Shown here in pieces: positions 35,282 to 45,157 of a stretch of 64,000 nt of DNA (its first letter is position 1; the number at the start of each line of letters is the position of its first letter). The notes under the pieces are model-generated. The model did not search any database and was not told the origin of the DNA. It worked only from the letters and a program-made list of their open reading frames with translations. Origin of the DNA: Candidatus Paraprochloron terpiosi LD05 (GTDB lineage: Bacteria > Cyanobacteriota > Cyanobacteriia > Cyanobacteriales > Prochloraceae); assembly GCA_018141785.1 (NCBI GenBank), contig CP073341.1:3689422-3753421 (forward strand), written 5' to 3'. Made by a program: the position numbers and the translations under genes.

Positions 35282-37660
35282 TCAGTCGATGGCACCAGAT
35301 AGCAAGGCGGGATTTGCCTGTACTTCAGCAACCACTTCCCTGACAATATTAAAGAGTTCTGCCACCATGAAATAAACAAAGGGACGACCATCCACATCTT
35401 CGGTAATCCATGGGTCCATGATCACCGAGCGCAGAACCGTAATCGATGTGTCCTCAGAATTATCAGTAGCAGCATCCAAGCCTAACAAGCGTTGCTTGTA
35501 GTCGTTAAAAAATACCTCTCCGTAGCTATCCTTTTGGAAGTCCGTGGTACTCACAATAATCTGATAGTTGTAAATGTCACGACCATCGGCTTTGATGCTG
35601 ACGCGATCGTAGATTGCTTTGTTGAACTCATTGACCTGTTCCAGATTTTGATTGAGGCCACCGTCCACCTTATAGTTAAAGGCATAGGTGAGAATATTCA
35701 AGTCAGCTCCGGTTTCACGCAAATAATCTAGGGCCTCACCGCTGGGATCGTTGAGAATATCTTGATGACCTTTGCCAGTCAATTTCTGCCGGAGGAGCGC
35801 CACAGCCTCAGCCTCAGTTTTACACTGGGCAAAAGGCCCAACCAAATTGAACCTAGGCGTGGGAACAACGACAAAATCAGGTTCCTGGTGACTGGCTTCC
35901 AACAATTTCCAATGGAATGCTTTGCAGTTGTAGAGGGTGCGTCCCAGAATTTTACCGTAGCCTTGGCGAGTGGGACGGATGGCTGCATGGCTCAGATAAA
36001 CCCCTGCCGCTGCTGCTCCCGGCTTAGACCCTTCAATGCCATAGGTACCCAGCACCAAAGCATCTTCCTCTGCAGCGTCGGAGTTGATATAGGGTGCTTC
36101 AAAGGCAATGAGACTGCGCATGGCCATGTTGCGATAACAGAGGGCTCCGGCAGGATAGGGGAGGTATCCTGTTTTATGGGGATCGATGGTGATCGTATCT
36201 GTACGATAGAGATTTTGATACTGTCGAGTCACATAAGTACTCATGGGCAACACAGGGGTAGGCTCAGAGCCTGTGGGTTCAGGACCGTCCAACTGATCCC
36301 ACAACATGGACGCAAAGTAGCCTCCCCAGGCGGCATCCGCATGAACCGCAAAGTCCACATCGGCAGGACGATACTTTTGGTCTCGCAGGTTTAAGATATC
36401 CACCAGGGAATCCACATTGCCCTCTTCCGTAGTCCCAAAGACAGAGACCACCGCGATAATGGGTTGCTTCGCTGCAATATAGCCATCCATCGCAGCTTCC
36501 AAAGCAGCAGTATCCATACGTCCATACACATCAATAGTAAGTGTATGCATATTATTTGCCCCCAGTCCCAGAATGGCAGCCCCCTTCGGTAAGGAGTAGT
36601 GCTTGGAAGCGGGAACGAAGACGATGGGAGAGCCCACATCGGTTAAAAATTGCTGGGCAAAGTCCATAAAGCCCAGATTTTGTAGGGAATAGGGGGCAAT
36701 GGCGGCATTGAGTGCTTCAGGATCAATATCGTGCTCCTCCACCAAGCGGTTGGAGAGACTCAGCACTTCATCCACTGACAAGTTCAACAGGGCCCAAGTG
36801 TCCAACTTGGCGATTTTCTCATGTTTACCGGAGGGCAATGTAACTTCAAACTTGTCTGGCAGTTCAGAATTTAAGTCATTCAGGGCTTTTTTGAAGGAGA
36901 GGGGGTAGAATTTGAGATTGCGGGCCGCCCAAAGGGCTTCAATATTGGCGGTGGATCCGCCACAGGTTAAATGGCCCCAAGGTTCAGGGCTGGTGGCGCG
37001 ATACCCCAACATTCGGCATAAGTCCCGGGAGGCTTCCACTTCCAGCACGGTGGTGATGGGGGAGGCTTCCAAGGCTACGTTGTTTTGATTGTAGAGCATG
37101 GCTGCAAAATAGCCTGCCATACCCGGTAAAGTCTGATCCCAGGTCATGTGCCCTTGGTAGCGCATGCTGGCAAAGGGAGCGGATTTTTTCAGTTCGGCCA
37201 ACAACCGATAGAATTCGGTTTTAATCGTATCCACGGCTTCAAGATAACCCGGTTCCCGCTTCATACTTTCGGTGATGGGAGAGGGGTCGCTGGGGTGGAA
37301 GTTGCGCCGCCAAAAAACGTGATCGTTCAAGGCGACTAAAATCAAATCGGCAAACAGATCCACATTTTCCCCGCGCGGACCGAGAAACCAAGCTGCAACT
37401 TCTCGCTGGGTTTCATTTTCCCCCCCTAGCAAGTCTTGGATGGTTTGAGCAACAATCCGCTTTTTGCCTTCCAGTTCAGGAATGGCGCGATCGGCTAACA
37501 ACTTACCGACGCTTTTCTTCAACTTACGTAGTCCTTGACCGGAATAATCGGGGATTAAATTAGGGCGTAGTTTTGTCATTTTTGTCACTTGTGAGAATGG
37601 ATAATGAATCAAACGTATGGGCGTGAGACGGTGCGTTACTTCCTGCGGAAGGCTTTGCAT
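35282..37660 (-). CDS. PLP-dependent group II decarboxylase (tyrosine decarboxylase-like)
   Basis: A 792-residue enzyme. The PLP lysine is in TITIDPHKTGYLPYPAGALC. CGGSTANIEALWAARNLKFY and VLRSVIMDPWI recall enterococcal tyrosine decarboxylase, though this protein is longer. VSVFGTTEEGNVDSLVDIL and VHADAAWGGYF are the other cofactor-site blocks. It likely decarboxylates an amino acid, but the substrate cannot be named. The start is uncertain: ATG 37660 is the longest, and ATG 37579 (MTKLRPNLIPDYSG) is equally plausible. It is upstream of the broken paralogue on the same strand, with a terminator between. Confidence 0.88.
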   Translation of the reverse strand: MQSLPQEVTHRLTPIRLIHYPFSQVTKMTKLRPNLIPDYSGQGLRKLKKSVGKLLADRAIPELEGKKRIVAQTIQDLLGGENETQREVAAWFLGPRGENVDLFADLILVALNDHVFWRRNFHPSDPSPITESMKREPGYLEAVDTIKTEFYRLLAELKKSAPFASMRYQGHMTWDQTLPGMAGYFAAMLYNQNNVALEASPITTVLEVEASRDLCRMLGYRATSPEPWGHLTCGGSTANIEALWAARNLKFYPLSFKKALNDLNSELPDKFEVTLPSGKHEKIAKLDTWALLNLSVDEVLSLSNRLVEEHDIDPEALNAAIAPYSLQNLGFMDFAQQFLTDVGSPIVFVPASKHYSLPKGAAILGLGANNMHTLTIDVYGRMDTAALEAAMDGYIAAKQPIIAVVSVFGTTEEGNVDSLVDILNLRDQKYRPADVDFAVHADAAWGGYFASMLWDQLDGPEPTGSEPTPVLPMSTYVTRQYQNLYRTDTITIDPHKTGYLPYPAGALCYRNMAMRSLIAFEAPYINSDAAEEDALVLGTYGIEGSKPGAAAAGVYLSHAAIRPTRQGYGKILGRTLYNCKAFHWKLLEASHQEPDFVVVPTPRFNLVGPFAQCKTEAEAVALLRQKLTGKGHQDILNDPSGEALDYLRETGADLNILTYAFNYKVDGGLNQNLEQVNEFNKAIYDRVSIKADGRDIYNYQIIVSTTDFQKDSYGEVFFNDYKQRLLGLDAATDNSEDTSITVLRSVIMDPWITEDVDGRPFVYFMVAELFNIVREVVAEVQANPALLSGAID

Positions 37661-37994
37661 TGTTTACCGAATCAATTCATTGCTATTTTTTCTAATCTCT
37701 AATGGCTAGCTGTTGAATTCAACAGTCACTTATCGAGCAACCTCCTGAATTATTCTATTCCATAATTCTTCATTACTCACTTCCACTTCAAGTGGGTGAG
37801 GATTAGATTTATCCAGCAACTCAACAGTCACTTTTTTAGGTGACTAGCATGATACTTCGTCGTTGGCCGATGAAGTTGACTCGGCGGACTTATCCGACCT
37901 TAGATAACCCTTACGGGGGTGAGGGTAGTAAGCCCTCTATAGTCTAGCCATGCCCCTACACCCCATATCCATACTTTACTATTTTAACCCTAAA
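37661..37994. other. Intergenic region with hairpins and a 33-codon ORF remnant
   Basis: 334 bp. On the minus strand 37831-37730 reads VTVELLDKSNPHPLEVEVSN and so on, from GTG to TAA; it may be the tail of a lost gene. The 13-mer TCAACAGTCACTT occurs at both 37719-37731 and 37821-37833, bounding it. Small hairpins lie at about 37776-37800 and 37855-37880. The function is unclear. Confidence 0.4.
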
Positions 37995-38408
37995 TTAATT
38001 GACCATACCACCAGCAGCTTGAAAGCGAGCTCTGGCCCGCTTAAAATCTTGAGTGGCTTGAATTAACTCTTGGCGGTTGTCCCCTGTACTTACCTGATCG
38101 AGGTGCTTTTGGGCGCTCTCAAACTCAGTCCGAGCCGCTTCTTTGTCGATGCTCTCTCCTGCTTCAGCGCCATTTACCAAGACTTTCACCTCATTATCTT
38201 CCACTTCCGCAAATCCCCCCATGAGAGCGATCGCCTGCCAGTCTTTTCCTGGACGAATTCTCATTACCCCCGTATCTAGGGCTGTTAATAGAGGAGCGTG
38301 ACCTGTCAGAATCCCTAGCTGTCCGGTAGTACTGGGTAGAACAATTTCTTCTACACTATCATCCCAGACTGTCTTATCTGGGGTAATCACCCGCAAAGTT
38401 AAAGTCAT
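37995..38408 (-). CDS. atpC: ATP synthase F1 epsilon subunit
   Basis: A 137-residue epsilon subunit, which links the rotor to the catalytic head and inhibits ATP hydrolysis. The N-terminal beta-sandwich ([40 protein letters not shown]) and the C-terminal two-helix region are intact. It follows atpD on the same strand, the cyanobacterial atpBE order. The 116-bp spacer contains a dispersed repeat (CACTGGTTACTGGTCACTG). Confidence 0.96.
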   Translation of the reverse strand: MTLTLRVITPDKTVWDDSVEEIVLPSTTGQLGILTGHAPLLTALDTGVMRIRPGKDWQAIALMGGFAEVEDNEVKVLVNGAEAGESIDKEAARTEFESAQKHLDQVSTGDNRQELIQATQDFKRARARFQAAGGMVN

Positions 38409-38524
38409 TTTGTGATGTTTTAGTTTTTTCTTGTTTGTTACTCGTTCACCAGGGACTCACTTCCTTCCTGGGGTTGAAACCCCAGGCTATTGGTCACTGG
38501 TTACTGGTCACTGATAACTGTCAA

Positions 38525-40279
<1,755 letters not shown>

Positions 40280-41557
40280 ATGGGTCACACAGCGCTTAGT
40301 TTATTCTGCGGAGCAGGAGGCTGCTCGTTAGGTTTTAAGCAAGCAGGCTACGAAATTTTATTGGCTTCTGACATTGATAAGGCAGCTATCAGTAGCTACA
40401 GGACGAATTTCCCTGAGACTAATTGTATACAAGCAGATATACGCCATTTAGACTTTAATAAGATACTCCGACGCCTAGGTTTAGTTGTTGGAGAACTGGA
40501 CATTCTGATTGGTGGACCCCCATGTCAAGGATTTTCCACAGCAGGTCTAAGATTTTGGAATGATCCAAGAAATTCCCTTCTCAAGCAATATATTTACGCT
40601 CTTCAGACTATCAAACCGAAATGGTTCCTTATGGAAAATGTGGAGGGATTATTAACCTCCGACAAAGGGAGATATATTTACGAAGCAGTAAAAGCTTTTA
40701 TTGAATGGGGCTATCAAATCAGAATTGAAAAAGTTTATGCTCAAGAATATGGTGTTCCCCAAAGACGGAAAAGAGTTTTGATATTAGGAAATCGATTAGG
40801 TATTGATTTCAAATTTCCAGAACCTAAAATAGGAGCCTATGGAAAAATATTTCGATACTCCGATGTGACGTTGAGGCATACTATAACTGGTCTCCCAAAG
40901 CCATCTGATAGTAATCAAGAAAAACTTGTTTATACTTCACCCGCGATGAGTTCATGGGAAAAATATTTACGAGGCACAGCTAGGGAAGTTACAGAGCATT
41001 TTTTACCAAATATGACCGATTTACAGCTTAGGAGAATTAGATCACTGAAATCAGGTCAAACCATGAAAGATTTGCCAATTGATTTACAGCATGAGTCCTT
41101 TAAAAAACGGGCAAATAGACGAGTTATGGATGGCATGTCTACTGAAAAAAGAGGCGGCCCACCTTCAGGATTAAAACGTTTATTTTTTGATGAACCTTCT
41201 TTAACAATTACTGGGGCAGCAACAAGAGAGTTTATTCATCCTGATGAGGATCGTCCATTAACAATCAGAGAAGCAGCTAGAATTCAAAGCTTTCCAGATG
41301 ATTTTCTATTTTCTGGTACTTCCTCAGTAAAAATACAGCAAATAGGAAATGCTATCCCCCCGTTAATTTCATATATAGTCGCAAAACATATCAGAGATGA
41401 ATATGGATTTGAGCAAGGAAAGAATATCCCAGGAAAGTTACTGGGTTTTACCCTTACTAAGGCAAATGCTATGAGTCCAGCACTTAAGATTACTGAAAAA
41501 CTATTGTATGCTCTACTAGAAGTGAATCAAAGCAAGCAAATGACTCTATTAGGTTAA
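40280..41557 (+). CDS. DNA (cytosine-5-)-methyltransferase of a type II restriction-modification system
   Basis: A 425-residue m5C methyltransferase with the canonical motif order: I, LFCGAGGCSLGF (residues 8-19); IV, GGPPCQGFS with catalytic cysteine (about 78-86); VI, MENVEGLL; VIII, QRRKRVLILG; X, IQQIGNAIPP near the C-terminus. The variable target-recognition region lies between VIII and IX. The endonuclease gene follows 3 bp downstream, so the pair is a type II operon that protects and restricts the same site. Confidence 0.95.
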   Translation: MGHTALSLFCGAGGCSLGFKQAGYEILLASDIDKAAISSYRTNFPETNCIQADIRHLDFNKILRRLGLVVGELDILIGGPPCQGFSTAGLRFWNDPRNSLLKQYIYALQTIKPKWFLMENVEGLLTSDKGRYIYEAVKAFIEWGYQIRIEKVYAQEYGVPQRRKRVLILGNRLGIDFKFPEPKIGAYGKIFRYSDVTLRHTITGLPKPSDSNQEKLVYTSPAMSSWEKYLRGTAREVTEHFLPNMTDLQLRRIRSLKSGQTMKDLPIDLQHESFKKRANRRVMDGMSTEKRGGPPSGLKRLFFDEPSLTITGAATREFIHPDEDRPLTIREAARIQSFPDDFLFSGTSSVKIQQIGNAIPPLISYIVAKHIRDEYGFEQGKNIPGKLLGFTLTKANAMSPALKITEKLLYALLEVNQSKQMTLLG

Positions 41558-41560
41558 ATC

Positions 41561-42589
41561 ATGGCATCAGTTTTTATTAAGACTATATTCGCAAAGTGTA
41601 AGATGCATGGAAATGGCGATTCCCAAGTCACGATTTCTGATTCAGAGGTATACGCCCTAATCTGTATGGCAACTTGTGATTTAGGTTGGTCCTATCAAGA
41701 ACTAGGTATTATACCGGTTGATTTGCCCAGTTCAAATTACTACGAAATCGACCTCAATTGGTTTGAGCAGATAAAATTTAAAGATTTGAGCGCCGATCTA
41801 ATTTTAGATTCGCTGCGTTCGTGTATTGAAAAAGATAATGATTTCTCCCTATATATCGAAAATTTTTCAGCTTTACACAGAAAGAGAGCTAAATATAAGC
41901 GTATCTTGTCTCAACAACCATTACCCAACATGGAACAGATTGCTCCAAGGGTTTTATTAGAGTATGGATGTTGTGATGTGAAGCTTTTGGCAAATTGGAT
42001 GATTTGGCGCAAATGGATTTATGACATTGATAATCGATCTGCTCAAGAAACAGGGTACTTGTTTGAGCCAGTTATTGCCAGTTGTTTAGGTGGAAAGTCA
42101 ATAGGAGCAAGAAACTCTCCCATTAAGAGATTAGACTCGGAAGGACAGCCAACCCTGAAAGGACGACAAGTGGACTGCCTTATCCCAGCAAACAAAACTG
42201 CTTATGAACTCAAATTGCGTGTAACAATTGCTGCTAGTGGTCAGGGGAGGTTTGGCGAAGAACTGTCTTTTCCTAGAGAAAGTCAGGCTGCTGGTTATCG
42301 TCCTATATTACTTGTTCTTGATCCAACCCCATCTGCCCGTTTAACAAAACTTTCTGATGCGTTCCTCAAGTGTGGAGGAGAATTTTACCAAGGTGAAGAT
42401 GCTTGGAATCATATGAAACAGCAAGCAGGAAGCGTTATATCCGTATTCATCGAGAAATATATTAAGCCTGCTATTCAAGATATTGAATCTGTTAACATTA
42501 CAAATATTCAATCACTAACATTGAGTTGGAATGACGATAAAGTGGTGATTGATAATCAAGAGGATATCTATTCAATAGGCAGGCTGTAA
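41561..42589 (+). CDS. Type II restriction endonuclease, probably ApaLI-like
   Basis: A 342-residue protein directly after the methyltransferase. GRQVDCLIPANKTAYELKLR (about residues 202-221) is a PD-(D/E)XK site with D, E and K. The following TIAASGQGRFGEELSFPRE and LLVLDPTPSARL recall the ApaLI-like endonuclease family, whose prototype cuts GTGCAC. Recognition of that site here is an inference. The methyltransferase-endonuclease coupling strongly supports a restriction role. Confidence 0.8.
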   Translation: MASVFIKTIFAKCKMHGNGDSQVTISDSEVYALICMATCDLGWSYQELGIIPVDLPSSNYYEIDLNWFEQIKFKDLSADLILDSLRSCIEKDNDFSLYIENFSALHRKRAKYKRILSQQPLPNMEQIAPRVLLEYGCCDVKLLANWMIWRKWIYDIDNRSAQETGYLFEPVIASCLGGKSIGARNSPIKRLDSEGQPTLKGRQVDCLIPANKTAYELKLRVTIAASGQGRFGEELSFPRESQAAGYRPILLVLDPTPSARLTKLSDAFLKCGGEFYQGEDAWNHMKQQAGSVISVFIEKYIKPAIQDIESVNITNIQSLTLSWNDDKVVIDNQEDIYSIGRL

Positions 42590-42675
42590 AGAATGTGAAC
42601 ATTGGTATCACGCCGCTGACCTTGAAGCCTTTAGAGACTAAATCGCAGCTGCTATTGGACAAACGAATCACACAA

Positions 42676-42703
42676 CCTGCACCGGATGGCTGGGCGTTTA
42701 ACG
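42676..42703. repeat. Partial attC-like arm
   Basis: CTGCACCGGATGGCTGGGCG then TTTAACG resembles the arm at 50290-50310 (GCACCGGACGGCTTGGCG then ATAAC). GTTTAAC fits the RYYYAAC core of integron attC sites, but no partner arm is seen nearby. Confidence 0.35.
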
Positions 42704-42773
42704 CAATATGTTATATGGTCAGAAAGATTGGAAAATTATTAGACTAAATATATCAAGTGAGGTAGTATAGATC

Positions 42774-43470
42774 ATGTCACCCTTTAATCAAATTAAACTT
42801 ATATTATTTTCTCAACATGGAATGACAGATGATAACAGAGCAATGTGCTCCCTAGCTCACAAGGTAGCTCCACCTCAATCCTGTGTTATTGGGCCAAATT
42901 TGGGATTTATCCAAACTATGAATCAAGATTGAGCCTCTTATTAGCAAAGTTGAGGAAACCGCCGAGCAAGCATTTAAGCAGTATCCTGATACCCCAGCTC
43001 GAATCATTGCCACTTCACTGGGAGGTGTCATCTGGGTAGAAATATTATCTAGACATCCAGAGTGGTGGAAGCGGTTTGAGTCTTTAGTGTTGCTAGGTTC
43101 TCCTATCGGTGGTGCAGATTTGGCTAAAATTATTGACCCCTTTGGTTGGGGTATGGGAATAGCAAAACCCCTTGGTAAAAGTCGTCGGCTCCTAGCAGAA
43201 CAAATTACCGCTGTCATTCCCACATTGGTAGTAGCTGGGAATACCACAGGTGGAGGAGATGGTACTGTCTCAATTGAGTCTACTAAGCTAAAACACGCTC
43301 ATTTTGTTTGTTTGGACGGTGTAACTCATCGTGGACTGAGAACGCATCCTGCTATTGTTAAAGTGATTCAAGAATTTTGGTCACAGCCCAGAGAACCACT
43401 ACCTGCGCCAAGAGGTCTAATTTCAGAATTGATAGAGCATTCAGCTGCCAGGTATTACCGATGGGAGTGA
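42774..43470 (+). pseudogene. Alpha/beta-hydrolase, frameshifted
   Basis: ATG 42774 starts a frame reading FNQIKLILFSQHGMTDDNRA and more, stopping at TGA about 42930. The rest continues in another frame: IEPLISKVEETAEQAF, then RIIATSLGGVIWVEILSRHP with the nucleophile elbow as SLGG, LLGSPIGGADLAKI, and AGNTTGGGDGTVS with the acid, then the histidine in LDGVTHRGLRTHP. One indel near 42925-42935 accounts for it. Similar lipase-like hydrolases occur in cyanobacteria. It is probably inactive. Confidence 0.75.
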
Positions 43471-43666
43471 GCGAGATTTTCCCAAAGCAACAACTCTATT
43501 TTCCTTTGCAGATGGAACTAGCATCCGAACTTGGACAAATCTAGTGGGTGTTAAACATGTATTTATTGCTAACAGGCATGGAAAATGTGAATATGCAGCT
43601 ATGGAAGGCTGGATACACTCTACTAGTCTCCAACAGGCAATAGATGTAGCAATAAAATCGTTTTAA
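43445..43666 (+). pseudogene. Unidentified fragment after the hydrolase
   Basis: Another frame from about 43445 to TAA 43666 encodes about 73 residues (ITDGSERDFPKATTLFSFAD, then GVKHVFIANRHGKCEYAAME) with no start codon of its own. It overlaps the hydrolase end, so it may be a second domain or a separate gene that lost its 5' end. The family is not recognised. Confidence 0.4.
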
Positions 43667-43679
43667 GGTTAAGTTGCTG

Positions 43680-44828
43680 TTAGGAGTCTTGGAAAATAGC
43701 CAAATACGGCTCATAAGAAAAAGCCCGATTTCGCTTGTGTCCAGTGTTTTCTTTTAGAAGACCTATGTCCCCAAGCTTCTCAATTAAAGTGTTTGCATTG
43801 GGATATGACAATTTAGTAATTCCTTGAGCATGTTTTACAGTAAAGATGGGTTTGAAGTAGAGGCTCTCAAGCAATGTAATTGCATTACCGGATCTACGTC
43901 CCATTTTCTTGAGTACCAATTTGCGATGTTCCTCTTTCAGATTGACTATTTTACGAGCAGTAGCCGCAGCTTCCTGAGCAACTTCGTGGACACCACGTAG
44001 AAAGAATTTCAGCCAACCCTCCCAGTTACCACTGTCCCGAACAGCCTGAAGGCGATCGTAGTATTCAGCGCGATATTTCAAGAAATAGTAAGAAATGTAG
44101 AGTAAAGGGCGCTGTAGTATGTTTTGTTCACACAACAGAAATGTAATTAATAATCGTCCTGTTCTTCCATTGCCATCAAGAAAAGGATGAATTGTTTCAA
44201 ACTGAGCATGAGCTAATCCAACTTTGATTAAGGTAGGCATAGGCTGTGGCCCGTGCAAAAACTTCTCCAAATTATCTAGAGATTGGAGCATTTCATGAGG
44301 TGGTGGAGGAACATAAGTAGCCTCTGCCAGAGAACATCCTCCAGCGCCAATCCAATTTTGGGTACGACGAAACTCGCCCGGATTACGTTCAGCGCCTCTC
44401 ACTCCTTTCATTAACTCTTGGTGAATCTCTCGAATTAATCGCAAGGATACAGGCAAGTTTTTGAGACGTTTAAGACCATAATTAATCGCAGCAATATAGT
44501 TGACAACCTCAGCTACCTCCTGCGGGTTGTCCGGCTCTAAAGCCTGAGACTCCAATTCTAGAACATCTATTAAAGATGCTTGTGTGCCTTCAATCTGGCT
44601 TGATAGAACTGCTTCTTTCCGAACATACATAAACACAAACAGATCTGGATTTGGTAATGCATCGGTTACTCCGTCTAAACGACCCAATGCACGATCTGCC
44701 TTAGACAGCAGGTTCCACATTTCCTGATCCATAATAATTTCAGGTGTTGGTGGCAGTGTATTAGGTATAAAAGCCTTGTATCCCTCTATTTGTTGTACAT
44801 ATTGACCTGCTCTGGGCATACTGACCAC
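43680..44828 (-). CDS. Fic-family protein (putative AMPylase)
   Basis: A 382-residue protein. The Fic catalytic motif is intact: HPFLDGNGRTGR near residue 213. An N-terminal autoinhibitory motif SSQIEGTQ near residue 75 fits the S-x3-E-G consensus of class II Fic proteins, which keep themselves off until relieved. A C-terminal winged-helix region (FTVKHAQGITKLSYPNANTL) follows. Starts at 44828 or 44819 are both possible. It is the only gene on the minus strand in this part of the defence island. Confidence 0.9.
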   Translation of the reverse strand: MVSMPRAGQYVQQIEGYKAFIPNTLPPTPEIIMDQEMWNLLSKADRALGRLDGVTDALPNPDLFVFMYVRKEAVLSSQIEGTQASLIDVLELESQALEPDNPQEVAEVVNYIAAINYGLKRLKNLPVSLRLIREIHQELMKGVRGAERNPGEFRRTQNWIGAGGCSLAEATYVPPPPHEMLQSLDNLEKFLHGPQPMPTLIKVGLAHAQFETIHPFLDGNGRTGRLLITFLLCEQNILQRPLLYISYYFLKYRAEYYDRLQAVRDSGNWEGWLKFFLRGVHEVAQEAAATARKIVNLKEEHRKLVLKKMGRRSGNAITLLESLYFKPIFTVKHAQGITKLSYPNANTLIEKLGDIGLLKENTGHKRNRAFSYEPYLAIFQDS

Positions 44829-44930
44829 TATTATCGGTTCCGTTAATACTGAATAGCCTTTGACTCTATATTATCAAAAATAGCCCCTTTTCGTTAATAA
44901 GCGATTTTGGATCCGGTAGATCGGCCAGAT

Positions 44931-45155
44931 CCCAAGTTAGGCTACCCAGTACCAGGGTAATAACTTACTGTCCATGGGTTATCATGCTAGATGTACGACA
45001 AGACCATTCTCACCATAAGGATAATGCTGTCATCCTAGCACCAGGGGGAAGGGACTTGCACCCTCACGGTTATTCAGTTGTCAAGGTTCTCACCTTGACA
45101 TCCGTCCCTGAGTAGGTTAAACTCATGATAGATGAACTAATTACCCAAATCATAG
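44931..45155 (-). repeat. Intron-like repeat, copy R1
   Basis: Shares long blocks with R2 (47268-47512) and R3 (49550-49654). Read on the minus strand it contains TTGACAACTGAATAACC and GGGTGCAAGTCCC, resembling domain I of the intact group II intron (TGACAACTGAAT at 11362-11373). It lacks the internal hairpin around GATGTGAAAG present in R2 and R5. Confidence 0.65.
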
Positions 45156-45157
45156 TA

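Noticed and set aside
35762-36394. 210-codon plus-strand ORF
   Set aside because: Antisense to the intact decarboxylase with its conserved motifs; shadow frame.
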